Shown piece after piece: positions 24,625 to 33,178 of a DNA stretch of 64,000 nt. The position numbers and the translations under genes are program-made. Within the stretch, counting starts at the first letter, position 1, and each line of letters opens with the position of its first letter. The notes beneath the pieces are model-generated. The model saw only the letters and a program-made list of their open reading frames with translations. It made no database searches and was not told the origin of the DNA. The DNA lies in the NCBI RefSeq assembly GCF_007197885.1, contig NZ_VKKG01000005.1, positions 292,302 through 356,301 on the forward strand. The letters run 5' to 3'. Source of the stretch: Tessaracoccus rhinocerotis (GTDB lineage Bacteria > Actinomycetota > Actinomycetes > Propionibacteriales > Propionibacteriaceae).

Positions 24625-25605
24625 GTGATCCGCTATCAGTTGGGGGCAGGGGCGGCCGGAGTGCGGTGGGCGATGTCCCCCATCCATGAGGTCGTCAGCC
24701 TCGCACGGCTGCTCACCGAGCCGCAGCGGCATCGGGTCTACGAGCCGTGGCTGCGCCGCCGACGACATCGTCTGAAGGACGTCGACCTGTCTGCCTTGAC
24801 GGTGTTCATGTCAGATGGGGCGTACCGTCCCGATTTCCTGGATCCGCCCCCTCCCCACCCTGAGCCCACCTTCGAGGAGGGTGTGGAGGCACTGCTGGCA
24901 ACGCCGACAGACCAGGTCCACGCCGAACTGGTCGACGCATTCCGGGGCCGCTCGGGCGAGGCCGCCGAGCGTCTGACCGGCAGTCCGGAGCGGACCAAGG
25001 TGGAGGCCGCCGGCGCGATCATGCGCCTGTCGAGGGCCGCAGTGGAGCCGGAATGGCCCTCGATGCGGCAGGCCCTGCGTGCGGAACTCCTGGACCGAGC
25101 CCTCCAGACCAGCCGCGAGGGCCTGCGATCCGTGGTCGGCCGACTCCATCCCTCGGTCGAGTATCGGGAGTCGACGCTCACCGTGGACACCTGCGTCGAC
25201 GTGGATTCCGCCTGCCCGGACGGCCTGGTACTGATCCCCTCCCTGTTCATCACTGACCGGGTCCAGTGCAGCACCTCTGACCACTGGGGTCCTGCAATCT
25301 GCTACCCCGCCCCCGGAAGATATCTCTGGTCCAGGCCCGTCCCGCCGGCGTCCCTCGAGCAACTCCTGGGCCGCACGCGATCGAAGATCCTCGCGGCCAT
25401 TGCCGTCACCCCACTGCAGACCAGTGTGGTGGCCGCGCTCGTGGACGTCACAGCCCCCACCGCCAGTGAACATCTGGCGGTCCTGCGCAACGCCGGCCTG
25501 ATCGACACCAGCCGATCAGGCCGGACAGCCATCCACGAACTGTCTGCCTCCGGACGTGTCCTTCTCGGTGGCGGACCCGGACGAGGGACCGTCAAGGCCG
25601 ACTGA
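24625..25605 (+). CDS. ArsR-type winged-helix transcriptional regulator, long form
   Basis: A 326-aa protein. The N-terminal ~240 residues are a sensor-like domain beginning with an alpha/beta part and VVSLARLLTEPQRHRVYEPW, resembling DUF5937. The C-terminal ~80 residues form an ArsR winged helix: LLGRTRSKILAAIAV, then VDVTAPTASEHLAVLRNAGL as the recognition helix region. GTG 24625 is chosen from the upstream -10 spacing. It is divergent from the DUF4267-like gene, suggesting local control. No metal-binding Cys motif stands out. Confidence 0.8.
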   Translation: MIRYQLGAGAAGVRWAMSPIHEVVSLARLLTEPQRHRVYEPWLRRRRHRLKDVDLSALTVFMSDGAYRPDFLDPPPPHPEPTFEEGVEALLATPTDQVHAELVDAFRGRSGEAAERLTGSPERTKVEAAGAIMRLSRAAVEPEWPSMRQALRAELLDRALQTSREGLRSVVGRLHPSVEYRESTLTVDTCVDVDSACPDGLVLIPSLFITDRVQCSTSDHWGPAICYPAPGRYLWSRPVPPASLEQLLGRTRSKILAAIAVTPLQTSVVAALVDVTAPTASEHLAVLRNAGLIDTSRSGRTAIHELSASGRVLLGGGPGRGTVKAD

Positions 25606-25647
25606 GGCATCCACGGCCGAGATCGGGGACTGTGCCGAGCGCAACGC

Positions 25648-26931
25648 TCAGCCGCGGCGTCGGCGCTTCTCGAGCGAGCGGCTCAGGAGTGACGACGTGC
25701 TCGTGGGTTTCTTCCGGGCCGGCGGGCTGACCGGGTCGTCTCCCAGCACCTCGTCGTGGCCGGTCTGGTAGCGGTCGGACCAGATCTGCACGAGGGTCCA
25801 GCCGACAGCGGTGTAGGGTACCGCGAGCAGCGCGCCGAAGAAGCCGCCGACGATGGTGCCGATGGTCAGGGCGAGCAGCACGATCAGGGCGTGCAGGCTC
25901 AGGGTGCGGCCCATCACCACGGGCTGCAGGAAATTGCCCTCCAACTGCTGCACCCCGATGACGATGGCCAGCACCACGAGCGCCTCGACCGGGCCGTTTG
26001 CCACGAGCGCCACCATGGCCGCCAACGCACCCGCGACGGTGGCGCCGATGATGGGGATGAAGCCGCCGACGAAGACGATGACGGCCAGGGGCAGTGCGAG
26101 GGGCACGCCGACGATGGCGATGCCGACGCCGATCAGCACGGCGTCGACGAAGGCGATGATGGCCGTACCGCGCACGTAGCCGCCCAGCACCCCGGACGAG
26201 CGCTCCGCTGACTCGGCGAGCTTGACTCGGGTCTTGCCGGAGAACCAGCGCAGGCCGAAGTTCAGGATCTGGCCGCCGTCCTTGAGGAGGAAGAACAGCA
26301 CGACGGCCATCAGCACCAGGCCGGTCAGGAACTGGGTCACGGCGGACAGGCCGCTGAGGGTGTTGCTGGCAAGCCCGCTCGTGAGGCTGCCGCTCATGAC
26401 CAGGTCCGTGATCTGGCCGAGGGCGTCGTCGACCACCGCGGCGTCGACCGGGAGGGGGAGGCTGGCGACCCAGCCCTTGAGCGCCTGCCAGCCGTCGTCG
26501 GCCGAGGCCACCAGGTCGTCCCACTCGGACCGGACAGCGAACACGATTCCCGTGACCGTCGCACCGAGCAGGAGCAGGATCCCGAGGAACGCGGCGACGG
26601 TGGCCAGCAGCTGGGTCCAACCCTTCGACACCAGCCACCTGACCAGGGGCGAGACCGCGGCCGCGAGGATCAGCGCCACCAGCACCGCCACGACGACCAG
26701 GCTGACGCGCAACAGCAGCCAGATGGTTGCGGCCGCGACCGCGCCGATCATCAGGGTCTGCCCGGCACGGGCACCGGCACGCCCAAGCGGATCACTCCAC
26801 GCCCCCACGGCCCGCGCGGCTGCGCTCCGGACGGCGACCCCGGAAGCGTCCGGGCCGGTCGCCTCGGCCGAACCCCCGCCCTCTGGCGCGGGCTGCACGT
26901 CGTCGGGTCGGTTTTCCTGCTGGGTGGTCAC
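25648..26931 (-). CDS. AI-2E transporter family permease
   Basis: A 427-aa protein of the AI-2E transporter (TqsA/PerM, UPF0118) family with about eight membrane segments. After a disordered head of ~55 residues it has paired N-terminal helices, a large loop (WDDLVASADDGWQALKGW...), then the C-terminal bundle. That bundle includes FIPIIGATVAGALAAMVAL and GVQQLEGNFLQPVVMGRTL, the strongest family signature. GTG 26931 has AGGAGG 8 nt upstream. Substrate unknown; many members are not quorum-signal exporters. A charged tail (LEKRRRRG) ends the protein. Confidence 0.9.
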   Translation of the reverse strand: MTTQQENRPDDVQPAPEGGGSAEATGPDASGVAVRSAAARAVGAWSDPLGRAGARAGQTLMIGAVAAATIWLLLRVSLVVVAVLVALILAAAVSPLVRWLVSKGWTQLLATVAAFLGILLLLGATVTGIVFAVRSEWDDLVASADDGWQALKGWVASLPLPVDAAVVDDALGQITDLVMSGSLTSGLASNTLSGLSAVTQFLTGLVLMAVVLFFLLKDGGQILNFGLRWFSGKTRVKLAESAERSSGVLGGYVRGTAIIAFVDAVLIGVGIAIVGVPLALPLAVIVFVGGFIPIIGATVAGALAAMVALVANGPVEALVVLAIVIGVQQLEGNFLQPVVMGRTLSLHALIVLLALTIGTIVGGFFGALLAVPYTAVGWTLVQIWSDRYQTGHDEVLGDDPVSPPARKKPTSTSSLLSRSLEKRRRRG

Positions 26932-27091
26932 GAGCTGGCCTCCTGTAGACGGGTCCTGCCGCCAATCCTCACATGGCGCGCAAGTCCACGGTGGTCCAGC
27001 CGCCACTTCCCGTCGTGCGACACGCCCGGAGCCGACCTGCATCGATTGGCCCGCGCCGCAGGTGACAATCGTGCCCAGAGGGGAGGCAGGC

Positions 27092-28033
27092 ATGACCGAG
27101 ACCCACGACCGAGAAACACCCGATCTCGTCAACGCGGACGAGATCAGGGCCCTCGACGCCGTCTGGCGCAGGTTCGAGGCGGCCCTCATCAAGCACCTGG
27201 CCGACATGGTTCGGGATCGCGGCCGCAACACACTAGTGCTGGAACTCGCCGGCCCCGCCCTTGGACGCGGCACCGCGAGGCGCTACCTCGAACTGGCCAC
27301 CGATGGCGACGACAGGCTCCTGCACGCGACGGCCGGCGGCAACGCGCACGCCGCCCTCGCAGGCCTGCGACGCCGCGGCTGGTACGTGGGAGAGGAGACC
27401 GGCACACGGTGGACCACCGAGAGGCCGATCGGCGAACTGGCCGAACTGGCTGCGGACGCCGTCTGGGCGCTGCGGCACTGCCACCGGGTCGCGCACCCCG
27501 ACCTCCTGACCTACCGCGGCGACGGCCACGCCGTCCCGGGCGCGAGTCGCCTCGGTCTCCTCGCCACCGACGACGTGCCCGTCGAGGCACGCGCCAGCAT
27601 CCGGTTCGCGCAAGCGACCGAGCCCGACGACGGCCCACCCATGCCCATCGTCACCACCTCCACCCAGGACCTGATGAGTCTGGTCGAGGCCGCAGTCGGG
27701 CACGGCGCGGACATCCACGTGGACTTCGCCCTCTACGTGCAGCGCCAACCGGTCTTCGTGCGCGTCAGCGACGACCAGACCTCGGTGCGGCTTTCCGCGC
27801 GGGTGGTTCGGGATGTCAGTTCACCGAGCGAGGCACGCACCGACATCCGCATATTCAACCGGGACGGCTGGCTGGACTGGCACGTCGCCCGGCGGGACAT
27901 CTGGGTCAGCGGGACCATCCCCACCGACCCGTTCGACCAACCCGCTTTCCGAGAAAGCCTGCAGCAGTTTCTCGAGATCCTGCTGACCCACCGCCACGCC
28001 CTGGCGAGACGGACCGGCGGCCGCACGTACTGA
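27092..28033 (+). CDS. soluble protein, possibly YbjN/TY-Chap chaperone-like
   Basis: A 313-aa soluble protein without signal peptide or membrane helix. The start (MTETHDRETPDLVNADEIRA) is supported by GGGGAGG just upstream. Two domains are likely: residues ~15-150 (YLELATDGDD ... AALAGLRRRGWYVGEETG ... LAADAVWALRHC) and ~175-310. The alternating strand/helix pattern with RRRGW is similar to the T3SS-chaperone/YbjN-like domains annotated as TY-Chap in actinobacteria, but this is a low-confidence resemblance. A perfect palindrome follows the stop. Confidence 0.6.
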   Translation: MTETHDRETPDLVNADEIRALDAVWRRFEAALIKHLADMVRDRGRNTLVLELAGPALGRGTARRYLELATDGDDRLLHATAGGNAHAALAGLRRRGWYVGEETGTRWTTERPIGELAELAADAVWALRHCHRVAHPDLLTYRGDGHAVPGASRLGLLATDDVPVEARASIRFAQATEPDDGPPMPIVTTSTQDLMSLVEAAVGHGADIHVDFALYVQRQPVFVRVSDDQTSVRLSARVVRDVSSPSEARTDIRIFNRDGWLDWHVARRDIWVSGTIPTDPFDQPAFRESLQQFLEILLTHRHALARRTGGRTY

Positions 28034-28035
28034 CC

Positions 28036-28055
28036 GCGTTCGCCCAGGCGAACGC
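28036..28055. repeat. 20-bp perfect inverted repeat
   Basis: GCGTTCGCC-CA-GGCGAACGC, a 9-bp inverted repeat with a 2-nt centre, 2 bp after the preceding stop and 55 bp before the CAP-domain gene. There is no T-run, so it is more like an operator or processing hairpin than a terminator. Confidence 0.5.
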
Positions 28056-28110
28056 ACCACCGCTGCGCCGGGCACGGGCCTGGACCCCTCGGCGCCCAGA
28101 ATGGTGCCCC

Positions 28111-29088
28111 ATGAAGGCCGCAACGCGCACGCTGATCCCCCTGTTCGTCGCGTTCCTCTGCCTGCTCGGCAGCGGAACCACTCCCCTGCCCGCAGCAGCC
28201 GCGCCACCACCGGCACAGCAACAAGCCACCTACCGGACCCAGATCGCCGAACTGCTGGACCTCCACAACACGATCCGGGCCGAGCACGGCCTCGGCCCCC
28301 TGCGCTACTCCCCCACCCTCGCCGTCGAGTTCTCCCAGCCGTACAACGACCAACTCGCCGACGCGGACGCGCCGCTGGAGCACCAGGACCTCTCGCTCCT
28401 CGCGTGGCCGGGCGCGAACAGCGCGGGCGAGAACCTGTACTGGGGAGGCGGCTCCCTCGGCACGCCCAGCGCCGCAATGGAGGGCTGGATGAAGTCGGAG
28501 GGCCACCGGGACAACATCCTGACCCCCGAGTTCAACCACATCGCGATCGGCTGGTCCCGCTCCCCCGGCGGCCGGATGTACTCCACCGTCAACTTCTGGG
28601 GCGGAGACCTGACGGGCCTGGGCACCACCTACGCCAACGGCGCGCAACTGCTGGCGGGTACCCCGGCGGCATCGGACGTCGACGTATACACCACCCCCGG
28701 CCGCCACCACGTCAACGGGCGTGAGTGGAACACCACGTGCGAGCCCTACTCGCAGACGACCCGCTGCCGCACGGAAATCGTCGCCACGCAGGTCCGCTAC
28801 GCCAACGGCTCCTACAGTCGCGTCACGGGCTGGGCGTTCAACAACCTCACCTACCTGCCAAGCGAGCGCTCGCTGTGGCGCCAGAACCCGCTGGGCCACG
28901 ACGGCTCGTGGACCGCAGACGACGGTCGCCGCTGGCGCACCGAGTGCGACACCGCGGCCACCGGACGAAACGGTTGCCGCAGCTACACCTGGGCGACGGT
29001 GCTGGGGGCAGTCGCAAGGTCCGGTGGCGGCTACACCTACACCCGCGAGAACAAGTGGGTCTTCAACAACATCGTGCGGTTCGAGTGA
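28111..29088 (+). CDS. secreted CAP (SCP-like) domain protein with two C-terminal repeats
   Basis: A 325-aa exported protein. The signal peptide spans ~residues 1-31 (cleavage near PAAAAPPP). The CAP domain (~45-180) shows LLDLHNTIRAEHGLGPLRYS, ENLYWGG, AMEGWMKSEGHRDNIL and HIAIGWSRS. The His/Glu cavity residues appear in LEHQD, SAGENL and EGHRDN. After ~190 come two related ~50-residue units, each W.T.C...CR..........W.FNN (GREWNTTCEP ... WAFNNLTYL and GRRWRTECDT ... WVFNNIVRF), each with two cysteines. Extracellular role unknown. Confidence 0.87.
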   Translation: MKAATRTLIPLFVAFLCLLGSGTTPLPAAAAPPPAQQQATYRTQIAELLDLHNTIRAEHGLGPLRYSPTLAVEFSQPYNDQLADADAPLEHQDLSLLAWPGANSAGENLYWGGGSLGTPSAAMEGWMKSEGHRDNILTPEFNHIAIGWSRSPGGRMYSTVNFWGGDLTGLGTTYANGAQLLAGTPAASDVDVYTTPGRHHVNGREWNTTCEPYSQTTRCRTEIVATQVRYANGSYSRVTGWAFNNLTYLPSERSLWRQNPLGHDGSWTADDGRRWRTECDTAATGRNGCRSYTWATVLGAVARSGGGYTYTRENKWVFNNIVRFE

Positions 29089-29256
29089 CCAAGGCCGCTC
29101 TGGCCACCGGCGACACATTTTGCCAACAGCAGAGGAACGTAATCATGCATTCGGAAACGCTTTGGTTAGGCTCCACTTGCTGGAGATGGGCTAGTCAGAG
29201 GCGTATGGTGGTGCCCAACGAGTCGACGACGACCACTTAACGAAAGGTCGGGGAAC

Positions 29257-29541
29257 ATGCCCACTCTCACACCCGTGAAGTCATGCGCTGCCACCACGTG
29301 CGCCTACAACCAGGACGGTTGCGCGGCCGGCGCCATCACCATCGCCGGCTCGGCCCACGCCGCCACCTGCGGCACGTTCCTGGCACTCGACGCCCGCGGC
29401 GGGCTGCCTGTGGCCAACGGAGCCGTCGGCGCCTGCCAGCGCCTCGAGTGCGTCCACAACGAGGACTTGATGTGCACCGCGGCCGACATCACCGTCACCG
29501 ACACCGCCGTCTGCACGACCTACGAGGTGGCCCCGGTCTGA
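29257..29541 (+). CDS. DUF1540-type cysteine-rich protein with two repeats
   Basis: A 94-aa protein with ten cysteines in two copies of a C-x4-C-x-N-x4-C motif: VKSCAATTCAYNQDGCAAGA and later CQRLECVHNEDLMCTAADIT, each followed by AxC-T/G-x-F/Y. This is the DUF1540 pattern, thought to be metal-binding. AAAGGTCGGGG precedes the ATG. The 168-bp gap upstream contains no gene; it is comparatively AT-rich and probably holds the promoter, but I could not define elements with confidence. Confidence 0.85.
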   Translation: MPTLTPVKSCAATTCAYNQDGCAAGAITIAGSAHAATCGTFLALDARGGLPVANGAVGACQRLECVHNEDLMCTAADITVTDTAVCTTYEVAPV

Positions 29542-29551
29542 GCCGCCGCAC

Positions 29552-30391
29552 TCAGAAGGCGGGCGCCAAACTGGAGGCCAGTAGCGCTTCCAGCCCCGCC
29601 CGGAGCCCGTCGACGTCGGCCACTGGCGCGGCGAATGGAACGAAAACCGTCGTGGCGTCCATGGCGGTGAAGTGCATCACCGTGACGCCCGTTGCGTCCA
29701 CGTCGACGCAACGCACGGTCCCCAGGGTGTGGGCGCAACCGGTCGGCAGGTGCACCCGGGTCAGCTCCTCTCCGGGCAGGCGGCCAGTCAGCACGGCCTC
29801 GATGACCTCGACCCACTCCGCCACAGCCATGGAGGCGACGGCTTCGGCCGCCGAGAGCTCCTCCCCGAACTGCGGGAACGGTTCCGTCTTGCCTGCCGTC
29901 CCGATCTCGGTCGAGGTCAGGGGGATGATCCCTGCGCAGTCGTGCAGCAGGACCTTGGGGAACTCGACCGTCCCGATGCGCACACCGGGCATCCCTGCCA
30001 GGCCTGCCACCAGCTCGGGAAGCTGCCCGGCCATCGTCGGCCCCGAGGAGAACTCTTCGTCGACCCACGTGAGTCGACCCAATGCGTGCATGGTGGCCGC
30101 CCGAATGCGCAGCGTGGCCTCCGGCGCATCCTTCTCGACGTCGAGCCTCACGTCGAACGATTGCTCGCCAGCGCCGACGCCATCGTTCGAGATGGATGCC
30201 GCGACGACGAACGTGCCATCGGGGAGCGTGCCGTGCGCGAGCACCGGGATCGAGTGCTGTGGCTGCGCCCGGAACGCGAAGAGCTCCGCCCGGCCGCTGC
30301 CGCCCAGCAGCCTGTTGGCCACGGAAACCGCACGGCGATGCATGGTCTGGGCATCAACACCCTCGGGGCTCAACGTGTCGTCGAATTTCAC
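29552..30391 (-). CDS. hypothetical protein, possible split-barrel (DUF2470-like) fold
   Basis: A soluble protein of 279 aa from GTG 30391; ATG 30343 (MHRRAVSVANRLLGG) is an alternative start that would remove 16 residues. The N-terminal half (SVANRLLGGSGRAELFAFRA, LPDGTFVVAAS, VRLDVEKDAPEATLRIRAAT) resembles the beta-barrel plus heme/flavin-type folds annotated as DUF2470. The C-terminal half ends with a helix rich in Ala/Leu. I cannot assign a function. Convergent with the DUF1540 gene and divergent from the M16 peptidase pair. Confidence 0.6.
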   Translation of the reverse strand: MKFDDTLSPEGVDAQTMHRRAVSVANRLLGGSGRAELFAFRAQPQHSIPVLAHGTLPDGTFVVAASISNDGVGAGEQSFDVRLDVEKDAPEATLRIRAATMHALGRLTWVDEEFSSGPTMAGQLPELVAGLAGMPGVRIGTVEFPKVLLHDCAGIIPLTSTEIGTAGKTEPFPQFGEELSAAEAVASMAVAEWVEVIEAVLTGRLPGEELTRVHLPTGCAHTLGTVRCVDVDATGVTVMHFTAMDATTVFVPFAAPVADVDGLRAGLEALLASSLAPAF

Positions 30392-30566
30392 GATGCCCAG
30401 CTTGTCAAATTGAAGACTGCGAGGCAAACCAGTCACGAGCGTCCCGGAATGCGGAACAACGCGTCGGGCCCGGCACGGTCCAGCCTTTGCCGCGGTGTGG
30501 CTAGACTCGCGGCTCAAGTGGTTCACCCGGTGGGCTGGACCGAGTACGCAATGACATGGAGTGTCG

Positions 30567-31841
30567 ATGACCACAGGCCCGGAGCTCGCCTACGAGCTGG
30601 CAACCCACACGCTCGGCAACGGTCTCCAGGTCTGTGTCCAACCTGACCCGCAGGCGCCGGCCGTGGCCGTCAACCTCTGGTACGAGGTCGGCTCCTACGA
30701 CGAGCAGCCGGGCCGGTCCGGCTTCGCGCACCTGTTCGAGCACCTCATGTTCCAGGGGTCTCGTGACGTGGCCAGCGGCGAGCACATGGCCGGCGTGGAG
30801 GCCGTGGGGGGCTCGGTCAACGCGACCACGTCGACGGACCGCACCAACTACTTCGAGACGGTCCCGGTGGGAGCGCTTGAGCTGTCGCTGTGGCTCGAGG
30901 CGAACCGCATGGACTCCCTCGCCATCACCCAGGCGAACTTCGACGCACAGGTGGAGGTGGTCAAGGAGGAGAAGCGCCAGCGCTACGACAACCAGCCCTA
31001 CGGCGACCTGTTCGAACTGCTGGTCGCGCACCACTTCGATGCCACCCACCCGTACGGGCACCTGCCGATCGGATCCATGCAGGACCTGGACGACGCCGGC
31101 CTCGGCGACGTGCAGGCCTTCTTCGATGCCTGGTACCGGCCCTCCAACGCCCGGCTGGTGCTCTCGGGCAACGTGGCCGTCGACCAGGCCATCGAACTCG
31201 TGGAGCGGCACTTCGGATCGCTGCCGGCGCTCCCCCGCCCCCAGCACGCCGAGGCGCCCCCCGCGCTCTCGGCGCCAATGGTTACCCGCGTCTCGCGCAA
31301 CGTCCCCCACTCGTTGCTGTACGCCTCCTGGCCCACCCCACCCGCGGCGCACGTCGACCAACTGGCCCTCGACATCGCACTGGCCATCCTGACCGACGGC
31401 CACACCTCCCGACTGCACCGGGCGCTGGTGCGCAGCCGCAACGTCGCCGAGGAGGTGCACAGCGCCTCGCTGCTCCACCTGCGGGCCGGCTCCGTCGCCA
31501 CCCTGCTGGCGCGGCCGGCCGACGGTGTCCCGACCGACGCCGTCGCCGAGGCGCTGCGGGAGGAACTGGCTGCGTTCACCGTCACCGGGCCCACCGAGGA
31601 GGAGCTCGCCCGCGCGAGGGCCCAGTTCGAGCGGGACTGGCTGCTGGACCTCGCCACCGTCGAGGCCCGCGCCGACATGATCAACGACTCGTGGCTCACC
31701 CACGGCGACCCCACCCGGGTCAACCTCCGCCTCGCCGAACTGGCCGCACTGACGCCGGAGGACGTTCGCCGCGTCGTGGGACAACACCTCGGGCCCGCCC
31801 CGAGCGAACTGCACTACCTCGCCAAGGAGAGCTCCCGATGA
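30567..31841 (+). CDS. M16 family zinc metallopeptidase, catalytic subunit
   Basis: A 424-aa inverzincin of the M16B (mitochondrial processing peptidase-like) type. The inverted zinc motif HxxEH is present as His55-Leu-Phe-Glu58-His59, with the distal Glu expected in VVKEEKRQRYDNQPYG. GGAG at 30558-30561 sits 5 nt before ATG 30567 and rules against the in-frame GTG six bases upstream. The next gene overlaps by 4 nt and encodes a partner without the zinc motif, so the two probably form a heterodimer that degrades peptides. No signal peptide. Confidence 0.93.
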   Translation: MTTGPELAYELATHTLGNGLQVCVQPDPQAPAVAVNLWYEVGSYDEQPGRSGFAHLFEHLMFQGSRDVASGEHMAGVEAVGGSVNATTSTDRTNYFETVPVGALELSLWLEANRMDSLAITQANFDAQVEVVKEEKRQRYDNQPYGDLFELLVAHHFDATHPYGHLPIGSMQDLDDAGLGDVQAFFDAWYRPSNARLVLSGNVAVDQAIELVERHFGSLPALPRPQHAEAPPALSAPMVTRVSRNVPHSLLYASWPTPPAAHVDQLALDIALAILTDGHTSRLHRALVRSRNVAEEVHSASLLHLRAGSVATLLARPADGVPTDAVAEALREELAAFTVTGPTEEELARARAQFERDWLLDLATVEARADMINDSWLTHGDPTRVNLRLAELAALTPEDVRRVVGQHLGPAPSELHYLAKESSR

Positions 31842-33166
31842 ACCGCCCCACCGTGCACCTCGCGCAGCGCTGGCACTTTCCCACGCCCGAACTCCGGACT
31901 CTCCCCAACGGCATGCGCGCGCAGGTGTTCCACCTGCCCGGCCAGCACGTCGCCGCGCTGGAGCTCGTCCTGCCCACCCCGCTCGCGGCCGAGCCGCGCG
32001 GGCTGGAGGGCGTCGCCACCGTGGCGCTCACCGCCATCGACGAGGGCACCGTTGCGCACCCGGACGGCCGGATCTCCGAACTCCTCGAACTGCAGGGGGC
32101 GTCGGTGCACGGGGTGACCCTCCAGACCAGCACCCGGCTCGGTACCGACGCGCCGGCACACCGGTTGCCAGAGGTCACCACCCTGTTCGCGGAGGTCCTG
32201 TCGAGCCCCGCCTACACGACCGACGACGTGGCGCACCACGTCGGGTTGCAGGTGGCCACCCACGACTCCCTCGAGGCCTCCCCCGGCGCCGTGGCCAAGC
32301 GTGCCTTCAGGTCGGCCCTCTTCGGTCGCGACGCCCGCGAGGGGCGCCCCGCGGCGGGCACGCCCGAGACGCTGGCCGCCATCAGGCGCGACGACGTCGT
32401 GGCCTGGCACCAGCGGCACTGGATCCCCGACGGGGCAACCGTGATCCTGGCCGGGGACCTCTCGAGCGTCGACGTCGACGAGGTGCTGGCACCCATCGGC
32501 GCGTGGCCCGTGGGCGGAACGGCCGCACCCCGCTCGGCCGCGCCGCCGCTGGCGCCTTCCGTGGTCATCGCGGACATGCCCGACGCAGTCCAGGCAACGG
32601 TGCAGGTGGGCTGCCTCACGCCCGGCCGTCGGCATCCGCACTGGGCGGCCCTCAAGCTCGCCGGCCACGCCATCACCGGGGCGTTCGCGAGCCGGCTCAA
32701 CCTGGAGCTGCGCGAGCGTCTGGGCTACACATACGGCGTGCAGGGCGGCTTCGGCGCCCGCCGCAGCGACGGCCAGTTCAACGCAGGCAGCAGCTTCCGC
32801 ACCGAGGTTGCCGCCGATGCCGTCGCGAGGATCCTGCAGGGCCTTGAACTCCACGCCCCGTTCACGGAGCTTGAGGTCTCCGACGCCCGCGCCTTCCTAC
32901 TCGGGGTGGCCCCGTTGGCAAACGAGACAGCATCCGACATCGCCCGACAGGCGTCGGTGCTGGCCGCGGCCGACGAGGACCCCACCTTCGTCAACGAGCA
33001 CTTCGAACGGCTGGAGGAGCCCTCCGCGGCCGACGTCACGGCGGCCTTCCGAGAGCACGTGCGTCCGGACCGGGTCACGATCGCGGTCAGCGGCAACGCC
33101 TCGGAACTGGAACCGGCGCTGCGAGCCGTCGGGTTGGATCCCGTCGTGCTCGACAGCGCCGGCTGA
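31838..33166 (+). CDS. M16 family non-catalytic partner subunit
   Basis: A 442-aa M16 homologue. The position of HxxEH reads GLEGVATVALTAIDEGT and lacks both histidines and the Glu pair, so it cannot bind zinc. The second M16 hallmark, the Arg/Tyr pair that contacts substrate, is kept in RLNLELRERLGYTYG (~residues 287-301). This split of zinc site and R/Y site between paired genes is the known arrangement in bacterial M16B heterodimers. Start ATG overlaps the preceding stop. Confidence 0.92.
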   Translation: MNRPTVHLAQRWHFPTPELRTLPNGMRAQVFHLPGQHVAALELVLPTPLAAEPRGLEGVATVALTAIDEGTVAHPDGRISELLELQGASVHGVTLQTSTRLGTDAPAHRLPEVTTLFAEVLSSPAYTTDDVAHHVGLQVATHDSLEASPGAVAKRAFRSALFGRDAREGRPAAGTPETLAAIRRDDVVAWHQRHWIPDGATVILAGDLSSVDVDEVLAPIGAWPVGGTAAPRSAAPPLAPSVVIADMPDAVQATVQVGCLTPGRRHPHWAALKLAGHAITGAFASRLNLELRERLGYTYGVQGGFGARRSDGQFNAGSSFRTEVAADAVARILQGLELHAPFTELEVSDARAFLLGVAPLANETASDIARQASVLAAADEDPTFVNEHFERLEEPSAADVTAAFREHVRPDRVTIAVSGNASELEPALRAVGLDPVVLDSAG

Positions 33167-33178
33167 ACCTGTGGTCGG

